Below the pieces are notes generated by a model. The model had not been told where the DNA came from. It saw only the letters and a list, made by a program, of their open reading frames with translations, and made no database searches. A DNA stretch of 64,000 bases from contig JADJKL010000003.1 of the NCBI GenBank assembly GCA_016706055.1, positions 186,001 to 250,000 on the forward strand, written 5' to 3'. Each line of letters starts with the position of its first letter. Position 1 is the first letter of the stretch. This document shows, one piece after another, positions 8,255-16,563 of the stretch. The DNA comes from Chitinophagaceae bacterium. Its GTDB lineage: Bacteria > Bacteroidota > Bacteroidia > Chitinophagales > Chitinophagaceae. A program made the translations under genes and the position numbers.

Positions 8255-8380
8255 CATCCAATGGTTTCTATTTATAAGAATTAATATGTAGTTTAGGTCA
8301 TTGGCTTAACTTGCAATCTGTTATCCATCATCTCCTGAAAACCTTTTCGATTTTCGTAACGCTTAAACTAACTAGTAGCG

Positions 8381-10681
8381 ATGAAAAGGTTTGTATTGAT
8401 TTTATTGGTGATGGTATTCACCTTATTTGCGGATGCCCAGATTACTTGGAATGGAGGAGCCACAGGTAATTGGAATAATGCGGCTAATTGGTTTCCAACT
8501 ACAATACCGACTTCTACGGATGATGTCATTTTCAATACTTCTGCTGTTGTGAATATGGATGTTTTTTCTCCAACAACTTATGCAATCAATTCTCTTCATA
8601 TTACTAGCAATGCAACTGTTGAATTAAATGTAACACAAGTAGGCGGCGGTACAAGAAGATTGCAGTTAATGAGTACAAGTACACTCACAAAAAGGACTTC
8701 AAGTTGATGCAGGAAGTACTTTAATGATTCACGGAGTGAAAACAGTACAGGCGGAAACCTTGATTATATTCTTGATTTAGCAGCTGCAAAGGGCGTTACC
8801 GGAGAAATATTAGGGGAACTGCGATTTTCCGGTGCCGGTTCGATTGGACCAGCTTCTGAAAATGATACTAGGCTTAATATTTATACAGACCCTTCAAATT
8901 ATTCTGATTTGGTTGTGAAATCAACTGGTATTATTCGATATGTTGATAATGCCGGGAATACTGATTCTGATCCTTCCGGAACTTATTTAACTATGGAAAA
9001 CGGTTCACAATATATTATAGAAAAAAATGGAGGTTCCTTTCCAGCAGGTGGTTTATGGAATCCTAATTCTTTAGCAAAGTGGATAATGCTTCTGGAACAA
9101 ATGGGCCCTTATTTAATGGAGATACCTATGGCAATCTTGAATGGAATTGTCCAAGTCAGTCAGCAGCTATTTTTTGAATAAAGATATTTCATTTAATAAT
9201 GTAACTTTTATTTCAAATATCAACTCTGCTTTTAGAGTAAGGACGGGTGCATCTGTTGGAGTTTCTACTATGACAATAAATGGTGATCTGACTTTAAGCT
9301 CTACTTCAACTGTTGAACTAACAGGCAATACAGTTACATCAGGTAATGGAGGTAGGATAAATTTGAAAGGAAATTTAATTAATGCTGGAACAATTACTAC
9401 AACTGGTGCAGCAGGAACAATCAATGATTTTGAAATTAACGGTACAACAAATCAGTCATTATCAAATACCGGAACTTTTTCAGGTACAAGATTATTACTT
9501 ATAATGAACAATGCAGCAGGAGCAACTTTAAATACTCCGCTCACTCTACCATACAATCTTACATTACAAGTGGAAAAAACAACTACAGCACCCAACTTGT
9601 TAACTATGATTGCAGGTTCATCATATACTGGTGGTTCAATAACAAGTTTTATCGATGGTCCGATGAAAAAATTGGTAATACTAATTTTACTTTTCCCGTT
9701 GGAACAGGAGGTATTTATGCTCCAATAGGTATTACAAATGGCACTGGTGAGTTGGCAACAGATGAGTTTACGGCGCAGTATGTAAGAGCAAATCCGCAAA
9801 ATGTATATGGGAATTCTTATTTTCTAGGCTCAGGCATTGATCATATAAGCTATGCTGAATACTGGACACTTGAAAGAGATATTCTAAGTACCGCCACAAA
9901 ACGTATCGCCTTAGATGTTCATCCAACGAGTTTTTGTATAAAAGATCTAACAACTTTTGTAAGCCAGTTTGACGGAACAGATTGGACTAATGAACCATCA
10001 ACCGGGAGTGGTTTTTACTTGTAATGCACCATATAGATGCGGCACACTTACAACAGATAACCCAATTCCAATTTTACTTTAACGCCCAGCATATTTACTT
10101 TAGCAACGACAGATCCATTTGCAACGAATCCATTACCAGTCAAACTAATTAATTTCTCTGCTACAAAAATTTCGACTGGCTTGGCAGCTATCAATTGGGA
10201 AGTTGCCGAGTGCTGCTCTAAGTATGTAATATTTGAATTAGAAAAATCTACTGACAGTAGAAACTTTACTCTTACAACCAGCATCAACGGCAGCGAAACG
10301 AATAAGTTTTATTTCTATAATGATAGCCGTTTGGGAAAAGGCATCAGCTACTACCGCCTAAAGATGACGGATACAGACGGCTCGGTTAAGTACAGTAAAG
10401 TAATTGCTATTGTAAATGATGAGAAAGGATTTGTAATTACATCAATTGCTCCTAATCCGGTGCAGCAAACTGCATCGCTTACCATTAGTGCTGCCAAACC
10501 AAGCACTGTTGATTTTAAAGTGTACGATGTGGCTGGTAACTTGGTGAAGCAATGGCAATCGACAATTGCCGCAGGAAATAATGTATTGCAAATGGATGTG
10601 GCTGCACTGACCAACGGAACTTATCATGTGTTGGCATCATCATCAGGTGATAAAACTGTTTTCCGTTTTATAAAACAGTAA
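8381..10681 (+). CDS. T9SS-sorted surface protein, frame broken at about seven places
   Basis: Reconstruction across breaks gives about 767 residues: signal peptide (MKRFVLILLVMVFTLFADAQ), a beta-rich repetitive region opening with TWNGGATGNWNNAANW, a middle with NNVTFISN and GRINLKGNLINAGTITTTG, then a C-terminal T9SS type A domain from SIAPNPVQQTASLTI to TYHVLASS. The breaks sit at 8691-8696 (extra A), 8721-8724, 9079-9082, 9170-9175 (T run), 9666-9671 (A run), 10011-10016 (extra T) and 10060-10063 (C run). Correcting them yields exactly 768 codons. The product would be exported by the T9SS to the cell surface. The ligand or role is unknown. True decay cannot be excluded. Confidence 0.72.
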
Positions 10682-10683
10682 GC

Positions 10684-11097
10684 CTATTTCTTTTTGGTTT
10701 TCTTTTTTGCTGCTGTTCTTTTTTTTACCATCGGAATTTTTAATTGCTTTGCTTCCTGATTCCAGGCAGCGGCTGTAATAATCATCTGCGACACATCGTA
10801 TGTTGCAATATCTTTTTTGTTTTTGATACAGACGGATGCGATGATGGCTCTGTCCTTTCTTTCCAGTTGCGGAAATGCGTCTAACAAATCTTTGCCCCGC
10901 ATAAATGCCACATCAATACCTTCTTTGGTATTGTTCATAAATAGGAACATGCCGAAGTAATGATAAACCGGAAGTTTGTAACTGAATCGTTCTTCCACAC
11001 CATCTACATTTTCAAAAATGAGTTGGCGGATATATTCGCATAGTTCCTGCTTTTCTTCGGGCAGGCTTTCGATGTATTGGTCTACAAGCCGGTTCAT
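10684..11097 (-). CDS. DUF1801 (YdhG-like) protein with Lys-rich tail
   Basis: A 137-residue protein. Residues 1-115 resemble DUF1801/YdhG proteins of the frataxin-like YjbR fold (SLPEEKQELCEYIRQLI, RFSYKLPVYHYFG). The last 15 residues are a basic tail rich in Lys and Ala (KKRTAAKKKTKKK), which suggests nucleic-acid contact but proves nothing. Its start overlaps the stop of the upstream DUF4954 gene by 4 bp (ATGA type), so the two are translationally coupled. No function is established for this family branch. Confidence 0.8.
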   Translation of the reverse strand: MNRLVDQYIESLPEEKQELCEYIRQLIFENVDGVEERFSYKLPVYHYFGMFLFMNNTKEGIDVAFMRGKDLLDAFPQLERKDRAIIASVCIKNKKDIATYDVSQMIITAAAWNQEAKQLKIPMVKKRTAAKKKTKKK

Positions 11098-13298
11098 TTA
11101 TACTGTGTAATAATGGCTTCTATCTGCTGTGCAAAAACGGACAATTCTTCCTGCTGTTGTTTTACAAAACTGTTTTCAGAAAGTTTGCCCACTACTTTTT
11201 CCATTTCCTGTTCAGTTTCGTACAGCATATTGCGGAAAGGATTGGCATAATCTTTTGCTCTTGATGCATAGATGCCGGTACAGATCCACTCTTTGGTAAC
11301 AACTGCATTTTGCAGAAGCTGTAGAAATAATTTTTTAGTAAATTTCTTTGGCGTTAGTTGCAGCACTTCGAGCATGGCTGCAAATGCATGACGGAATTTA
11401 TCAGCAGCATAGTCATTGCTTTTTCTTTTGTAGAAATTATGCACTTCGTCCCAACTGTTTATTTTCTCACTGCGAATATTTTTCATGAGTGCCGTGATGG
11501 CTGGTTCGGGTATCAGTTGTCCGCCAACATTCTTCCAAGCCGTACGAACAGGTTTTGCCGGTAATGCTTTTAATAATTTTTGCCAGCTATTGATTTTTTT
11601 ATTTTCGATGAACAGCATCAACTGCTGTATGCCGTAATAAATAATCATCTCTTTAAAAACGTTATATGCTTCAGGAACTTTTACCAGTTCTGTTTTTCTT
11701 TTACTGTTCTCAAAGTCAGGAGCAAATATTTCCAGTCCGTTAATGGCATCGGCTTTTGCTTCTAGTAATGCTTCACCTTTTTTCAGTAGTTCTTTTTCGC
11801 TGATTGTTTTTTTGTTCTTTGTAGCCCATGCTGATGCAGTTAATTGCTTAAACAATTGCAGCGCCGCCATCATTTCATTTACACTATCTGGCGCCAGGTA
11901 GTCGTATTCAATCGTCAATGATTTATCAATACGTTTGTCACGGCCTGCATACTTGTCTGCATTGCGGGCCAGTGCATACATATTGTACATGAACCAATAG
12001 CCCGGCATCACCACCAGCTTATCATTACTTACATCATTACTTACCAAAGAAAAAGGAAGCGGAATATTTAACTCTGCGGGAAAATCGCCTTTGGCAATAA
12101 TAGTAAAGGATGCAAATTTTGAATTATGCTTGAGGCTTACACAAAGCCCCGGCCAAAAACCACGGCCAGCTAGTAACTCTCCATCTGCACCTCTTGAATT
12201 ATGATTGGAACCAATAGTGGCACCCGCAGCCATATTACTTTGCCCCAATACGGTGGAAGCACATAAGAATGAATTGTTATGATGCTGTTCATGCGCCGGA
12301 AAGATCAATGAGTTCAATACTTCGCAACAAGAAATAGTTGAGTTGTCGCCCAAGTACGAGTTGATCAACCTTGCTCCATATTTCAACTGCGAATTATCAC
12401 CCATTACAAACCGCACTGCTTTTACTCCGTAGAAAATGCGGCAGCCATAACCAATAATGCCGTTTACGATTTCGCAACCTTCACCTATTTGTGATTTTGC
12501 CTGAGCAGAAGAATTGATGGTGATGTTTTTTATTTTGTTGGCACCTTTCAGATAAGCATCGCTTCCTATCCAGGTGTCTTTTATTATTTTACAATTCTTG
12601 ATAACGGTTCTGTCGCCAATCTTTCCATAATAACCTCGTTGCGTATCAAAACGTTCGTCTGTAAATTGTTTGAACTTCTCCAGTAATTTATCATCTGCTC
12701 TATGTTTGCTCCAAAGCCATGCATCACCGGGCTGCATACGATTGAATGGTAGCACACTTCTACCTGCATTTTCATTGCATATTTCTATCCAAACTCGTAC
12801 TGCTTCTTTTTCTCCGTCTTTTAAAACACCATTGCCAAATTTGGAATGGTCGGTTACTGCCAGTTCGTTGATGTTGACAAGTATTACATCATCGCCAATA
12901 ATATAATGGCTCATGAAAGCTACATTGTCTATCGCTGCATTGTTGCCAATATCGCAACTGATTATAGTGCTGTTGTATAAACCAACAGGCATTCGCAGAT
13001 TATTGAATTCAACAAAGTAAGGTTCTAAATTTCCGATGCGAACCAATCCGTAGAACGAACAGTTCTTTATTAAGTTGGGATTAAATAAATCAGCTACAAG
13101 TACTTTGCTCCAGTCGTCGGAACTGTTGGCATTTTTTTCCAGTGCTTTGATTTCCGCATCAGTCAGTTTGCGGTATTTGATGCCGCTTCTGTTTTGAATG
13201 TTGCGGAGGTAGTATTCGTTCTTTCCCTTCGGGATATATTCTTTGGCAATGAAGCCATAGCCGAGAGAGGAGATTGGTTTTTTGTTGATGATATTCAT
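11094..13298 (-). CDS. DUF4954 family protein with left-handed beta-helix (hexapeptide-like) core
   Basis: A 734-residue cytoplasmic protein with no signal peptide. Residues from about 65 to 400 show hexapeptide-like repeats typical of left-handed beta-helix acyl- and nucleotidyl-transferases (NNAAIDNVAFMSHYIIGDDV, YGARLINSYLGDNSTI, NMAAGATIGSNHNSRG). The last 300 residues are helical. The family is common in Bacteroidota and annotated only as DUF4954. The helix and the HNSRG-type loop suggest a transferase or sugar-phosphate enzyme, but no catalytic residue can be assigned. It is the first gene of a two-gene unit with the DUF1801 gene. Confidence 0.82.
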   Translation of the reverse strand: MNIINKKPISSLGYGFIAKEYIPKGKNEYYLRNIQNRSGIKYRKLTDAEIKALEKNANSSDDWSKVLVADLFNPNLIKNCSFYGLVRIGNLEPYFVEFNNLRMPVGLYNSTIISCDIGNNAAIDNVAFMSHYIIGDDVILVNINELAVTDHSKFGNGVLKDGEKEAVRVWIEICNENAGRSVLPFNRMQPGDAWLWSKHRADDKLLEKFKQFTDERFDTQRGYYGKIGDRTVIKNCKIIKDTWIGSDAYLKGANKIKNITINSSAQAKSQIGEGCEIVNGIIGYGCRIFYGVKAVRFVMGDNSQLKYGARLINSYLGDNSTISCCEVLNSLIFPAHEQHHNNSFLCASTVLGQSNMAAGATIGSNHNSRGADGELLAGRGFWPGLCVSLKHNSKFASFTIIAKGDFPAELNIPLPFSLVSNDVSNDKLVVMPGYWFMYNMYALARNADKYAGRDKRIDKSLTIEYDYLAPDSVNEMMAALQLFKQLTASAWATKNKKTISEKELLKKGEALLEAKADAINGLEIFAPDFENSKRKTELVKVPEAYNVFKEMIIYYGIQQLMLFIENKKINSWQKLLKALPAKPVRTAWKNVGGQLIPEPAITALMKNIRSEKINSWDEVHNFYKRKSNDYAADKFRHAFAAMLEVLQLTPKKFTKKLFLQLLQNAVVTKEWICTGIYASRAKDYANPFRNMLYETEQEMEKVVGKLSENSFVKQQQEELSVFAQQIEAIITQYK

Positions 13299-13323
13299 AG
13301 TTGTTACTAAAGTAGTTAATTAT

Positions 13324-13747
13324 TCAGGGCTAAAGCCTTTCTTGATTGTTGTCTTCTTGGTCTCCCCATGCTGAAGCATGGGGTTAGTCGGTTCAGGGCT
13401 AAAGCCCTTCTTTGTCGTTCCTTTATTCTCCCCATGCTAAAGCATGAGGTTAGAGTCTTCTTCGTTCCTTTATCGATAGACTCTGTACTTTGCCGAGAGT
13501 CTGTTGTACCTCGCTCTGAAGAGTGAGGTTAGTACTCAGGGCTGAAGCCCTTCTTGTTGGTGTCTTCTTGGTCCCCATGCTGAAGCATGGAGTTAGTATC
13601 TCCGTCCTTTAGGACGGAGTACATTCTGCGGAGAAGAAAGGGCTTTAGCCCTGACCTCTTCCAAAGTCATATAGCTTCAAGAACGCATCACACTCTTCTT
13701 GGTCCGTGTGAAGTTTTCCGCACCATGCTGAAACATGGATTAGAGTA
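13324..13747. repeat. Array of palindromes: solo ends of the neighbouring IS200-like element
   Basis: Right-end units are composed of hairpin A (GGGC-TAAA-GCCC), a 22-26 nt spacer, and hairpin B (CCCCATGC-TGAA-GCATGGGG) followed by TTAGT. They occur at 13324-13388, 13393-13454 and 13536-13597. A lone B-type hairpin is at 13509-13528 (CCTCGCTC-TGAA-GAGTGAGG) and a decayed one at 13723-13738. A left-end unit (CTCCGTCC-TTTA-GGACGGAG plus GGGCTTTAGCCC) is at 13599-13651. The stems vary with compensating changes while the T-R-A-A or TTTA loops stay fixed. No gene is seen in this stretch. Confidence 0.8.
13598..13700. repeat. Direct duplication of the element's left end plus transposase 3' tail
   Basis: This segment repeats 13747-13849 with roughly 90 percent identity by eye. 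It includes the hairpins and about 50 bp matching the last codons of the transposase (tagccctgacctcttccaaa here, tagccctgacctctaccaaa there). It is a fragment of a second element copy. Confidence 0.7.
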
Positions 13748-14307
13748 TCTCCGCCCTTTAGGGCGGAGTACATTCTGCGTAGAAGAAAGGGCTTTAGCCC
13801 TGACCTCTACCAAAGTCATAGAGCTTCAAAAACTCATCACACTCTTCCTGAAAACTTTTATTACGATGATGTTCTTCTTGTATTGAAATATAATTCCTCA
13901 CTTTTGACAACTGGCTTTCACTTACAGATACTGCATAGTATTCATCAGCCCATTCAAAAGCAGCAGCAGTTAGTTTTTGTTTATTGATCCAAAAAGAAGC
14001 TTCGCCTTTTATAAGTTGTATTGCTTTTGCAATTGTCATATCTGCATTTAACCCAAGCAATACATGTATGTGGTCTTCAACTCCGTTGATGCTATCAATG
14101 AATATTTGTTTGCTCTTTGCATTTTGGCGGATATGTTCAAATATAATAGGCCTTATTTCTTTTTTCAGAAAAGGATACCTGTTTTTTGTTCCCCAGACTG
14201 CATGTATCATTATATTGACGAAGGCCATAGTGCTTTATTATTGTCAGGGCTAAAGCCCTTCATTAGTTGCTGTCTTCTGAATCCTCATGCTAAAGCATGA
14301 GGTTAGT
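13748..14307 (-). mobile_element. IS200/IS605-like single-strand transposon with hairpin ends
   Basis: One transposase gene is bracketed by subterminal hairpins. On the left are CTCCGCCC-TTTA-GGGCGGAG (13749-13768) and GGGCTTTAGCCC (13789-13800). On the right are GGGCTAAAGCCC (14247-14258) and CCTCATGC-TAAA-GCATGAGG (14283-14302), then TTAGT. There are no terminal inverted repeats or target duplications, as expected for HUH elements. Exact ends are not determinable from this copy alone. Confidence 0.65.
13794..14228 (-). CDS. IS200/IS605-family transposase TnpA (Y1)
   Basis: A 144-residue Y1 transposase. The HUH motif is EDHIHVLLG (His53, His55) and the catalytic tyrosine is Tyr113 in VRNYISIQEEHH, a short helix-alpha-D arrangement typical of IS200 TnpA. 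It lacks the NPVRxGLV signature of the RAYT at 4859. The stop codon lies inside the left GGGCTTTAGCCC hairpin, so coding sequence and transposon end overlap. The frame is intact, so the enzyme may be active. No tnpB is present. Confidence 0.9.
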   Translation of the reverse strand: MAFVNIMIHAVWGTKNRYPFLKKEIRPIIFEHIRQNAKSKQIFIDSINGVEDHIHVLLGLNADMTIAKAIQLIKGEASFWINKQKLTAAAFEWADEYYAVSVSESQLSKVRNYISIQEEHHRNKSFQEECDEFLKLYDFGRGQG

Positions 14308-14334
14308 GCTCATCTCACCATCCTGAAGTATAGG
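14245..14334. repeat. Right-end hairpins of the IS200-like element plus one decayed copy
   Basis: GGGC-TAAA-GCCC (14247-14258), CCTCATGC-TAAA-GCATGAGG (14283-14302) and TTAGT are followed by a degenerate hairpin CCATCC-TGAA-GTATAGGG (14318-14334), which abuts the glmS stop codon. Confidence 0.65.
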
Positions 14335-14339
14335 GTTAC

Positions 14340-16178
14340 TTATTCCACCGTTACAGACTTTGCTAAGTTTCTCGGCTTGTCTACATCACAGCCTTTGGCC
14401 ACACCGATATAATATGATAACAACTGCAAGGGAATAACACTTAACATCGGCGCCAATATTTCATCTGCTGCGGGAACAATCATTACATCATCCGACAGTT
14501 CTGTTGATACTTCATCCCCTTCTGTAATTACAGAGATGACCATTCCTTTTCTTGCTTTGATCTCTTGCATATTACTTACCACTTTTTCATGGTACGTATC
14601 TTTTGTGGCAACAAACACCACAGGCAGGTCTTTATCTACCAATGCAATGGGGCCATGTTTCATTTCAGCAGCGGGATATCCTTCTGCATGTATATAAGAA
14701 ATCTCTTTTAGCTTTAATGCACCTTCCAATGCCACAGGGAAGTTGTAGCCTCTGCCGAGATATAAAAAGTCTCTTGCATCTTTATATTTTTCTGCAATTG
14801 CTTTTACGGCATCGCTTTGCTTTAATGTCCAAGCCACTTTTTCAGGAATTTCATTTAGTTCCTTCAGCAAGTGCATATATCGTTCTTCTGAAATCGTTCC
14901 TTTCATGTAACCAACTTTCAATGCAATCATCGTAAGCACTGCAAGCTGTGCAGTAAATGCTTTGGTAGAGGCAACACCAATTTCTGGTCCGGCATGTGTG
15001 TAAGCTCCGCCATGGCTTGTTCTGGCAATAGAAGAACCAACAACATTTACCACACCAAGAATAATGGCACCTTTTTCTTTTGCATTGTCGATTGCAACTA
15101 ATGTATCAGCAGTTTCTCCGCTTTGTGAAATAGCAATAATAACATCGCCTTTATTAATAACAGGATTGCGATAGCGGAATTCTGATGCATATTCCACTTC
15201 TACATTAATGCGGCAGAGTTCTTCAAAAATATATTCTGCAATAAGACCTGCATGCCAACTGGTGCCACATGCAACCATCACTATTCTGTTAGCACTGATG
15301 ATCTGATCTGCATATTGTTGAATACCACTCATGGTAATGGTGCCTGCTTCTGCATCTAATCTTCCCCGCAGGCAATCAAAAATAGTTTGTGGTTGTTCAA
15401 AAATTTCTTTCAGCATGAAATGTTCGTAGCCGCCTTTTTCGATAGCAGCTAATTCGAGATCTAGCTTTTGAACGTAAGGAGTTATTTTTTCGTTGCCGAG
15501 ATTTTTAAGAATTAATTCATCTGGCTTAATGATGGCCAGTTCATAATCGTTTACATACACCACTTCTTTAGTGTACTCTAACATTGGCGAAGCATCAGAA
15601 CCTAAAAAATGTTCTCCTTTACCAACACCAATAACTAACGGACTTCCTTTTCTTGCAGCGATGATGGTGTCAGGATTTTCTTCATCCAATAATAAAATAA
15701 CATAAGCTCCTGTTACTCTTTTCAACGCAACACGAACGGCTTCTTCTAACGAGCAGTCATTATTTTTCTTGATCTCTTCAATAAAATTCAACAGCACTTC
15801 TGTATCTGTATCGCTGGAGAATTCATACCCTTTGCTGACGAGTTCTTTTTTCAGTTGAGTATAATTTTCGATAATACCATTGTGTATCATCGCTAATTTC
15901 CCACTGGCCGATTGATGTGGATGTGCATTTCGGTCGCTTGGTTCGCCATGCGTTGCCCATCTTGTGTGACCAATACCTACATTGGCATGAAGATCTTTCC
16001 CTACTATACTCTCTTCCAACTCCGCTACTTTTCCTTTCTTCTTATATACTTTCAGACCCGTACTGTTTTGTAATGCAACACCTGTGCTATCGTAGCCACG
16101 GTATTCTAATCTTTTTAATCCTTTAATGATAATGGGATATGCTTCCCTTGGTCCGGTGTATCCTACAATTCCACACAT
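14340..16178 (-). CDS. glmS: Glutamine--fructose-6-phosphate aminotransferase (isomerizing)
   Basis: Makes glucosamine-6-phosphate from fructose-6-phosphate and glutamine, the entry to UDP-GlcNAc. The 612-residue protein starts MCGIVGYTG with the Cys2 nucleophile. The N-terminal glutaminase half contains RWATHGEPSDRNAHPH and HNGIIENY. Two SIS domains follow (ACGTSWHAG, ISQSGETADT, ASTKAFTAQ), and the C-terminus is the conserved LAKSVTVE. It is monocistronic, with a -7 element at 16227-16234. The stop codon directly abuts the palindrome array. Confidence 0.97.
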   Translation of the reverse strand: MCGIVGYTGPREAYPIIIKGLKRLEYRGYDSTGVALQNSTGLKVYKKKGKVAELEESIVGKDLHANVGIGHTRWATHGEPSDRNAHPHQSASGKLAMIHNGIIENYTQLKKELVSKGYEFSSDTDTEVLLNFIEEIKKNNDCSLEEAVRVALKRVTGAYVILLLDEENPDTIIAARKGSPLVIGVGKGEHFLGSDASPMLEYTKEVVYVNDYELAIIKPDELILKNLGNEKITPYVQKLDLELAAIEKGGYEHFMLKEIFEQPQTIFDCLRGRLDAEAGTITMSGIQQYADQIISANRIVMVACGTSWHAGLIAEYIFEELCRINVEVEYASEFRYRNPVINKGDVIIAISQSGETADTLVAIDNAKEKGAIILGVVNVVGSSIARTSHGGAYTHAGPEIGVASTKAFTAQLAVLTMIALKVGYMKGTISEERYMHLLKELNEIPEKVAWTLKQSDAVKAIAEKYKDARDFLYLGRGYNFPVALEGALKLKEISYIHAEGYPAAEMKHGPIALVDKDLPVVFVATKDTYHEKVVSNMQEIKARKGMVISVITEGDEVSTELSDDVMIVPAADEILAPMLSVIPLQLLSYYIGVAKGCDVDKPRNLAKSVTVE

Positions 16179-16226
16179 GGTTTATTTTTTGTTTAATCTG
16201 AATTTTGCGGGTTTTCGCTGGCTATG

Positions 16227-16234
16227 CAAATGTA
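16227..16234 (-). promoter_or_regulatory. -7 element TACATTTG of glmS
   Basis: TACATTTG on the minus strand, about 48 bp upstream of the glmS ATG. No convincing -33 element is seen. Confidence 0.45.
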
Positions 16235-16316
16235 TATATTTCAGAGTGGATATGGGTTTTACCAAAATTGAATAGAAAGGGTTTTTGTTAAGCAATTTTT
16301 CGAGGCCACACTATGC

Positions 16317-16398
16317 ATACCTGCAAAATGCTTCTTTACCAGTAGGTCCTTAAAGAGTTGGGCGGAGCGATTGTGGATATTGCAGGTATAAGTTTTTT
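16317..16398 (+). ncRNA. Candidate structured small RNA with terminator-like end
   Basis: This lies in the 385-bp gap between divergent glmS and the giant surface gene. ATACCTGCAA (16317-16326) and TTGCAGGTAT (16380-16389) are perfectly complementary over 10 bp and are followed by AAGTTTTTTTTT. Inside is a smaller hairpin (CTTTACC ... GG-TCCT-TAAAG). The rest of the gap shows no gene. I do not recognise the RNA family, and no clear promoter is visible, so this is only a candidate. Confidence 0.3.
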
Positions 16399-16563
16399 TT
16401 TGCTTTGATAAATCAGCAAGATAATGGTTTATTTTTAGTTAATTCCTACCTTTTATTTCAGAAAGCCTCCGTTCCAACTATGAAAACTTCATTATCATAT
16501 TCATATATGTAGTTCCTGGGTTTGAAAAGTTAGTACGTTTTTTTATTCCTAAATTATGCTAAA

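Noticed and set aside
13324..13800. CRISPR array
   Set aside because: The repeats are palindromic hairpins of unequal spacing with conserved, not variable, spacers, and there are no cas genes; they match transposon ends.
13587..13886. 99-codon plus-strand ORF across the palindrome array
   Set aside because: It is made only of hairpin and antisense transposase sequence.
14340..16178. glmS ribozyme in the glmS leader
   Set aside because: The sequence upstream of the start shows no glmS ribozyme core, and such ribozymes are typical of Firmicutes, not this phylum.
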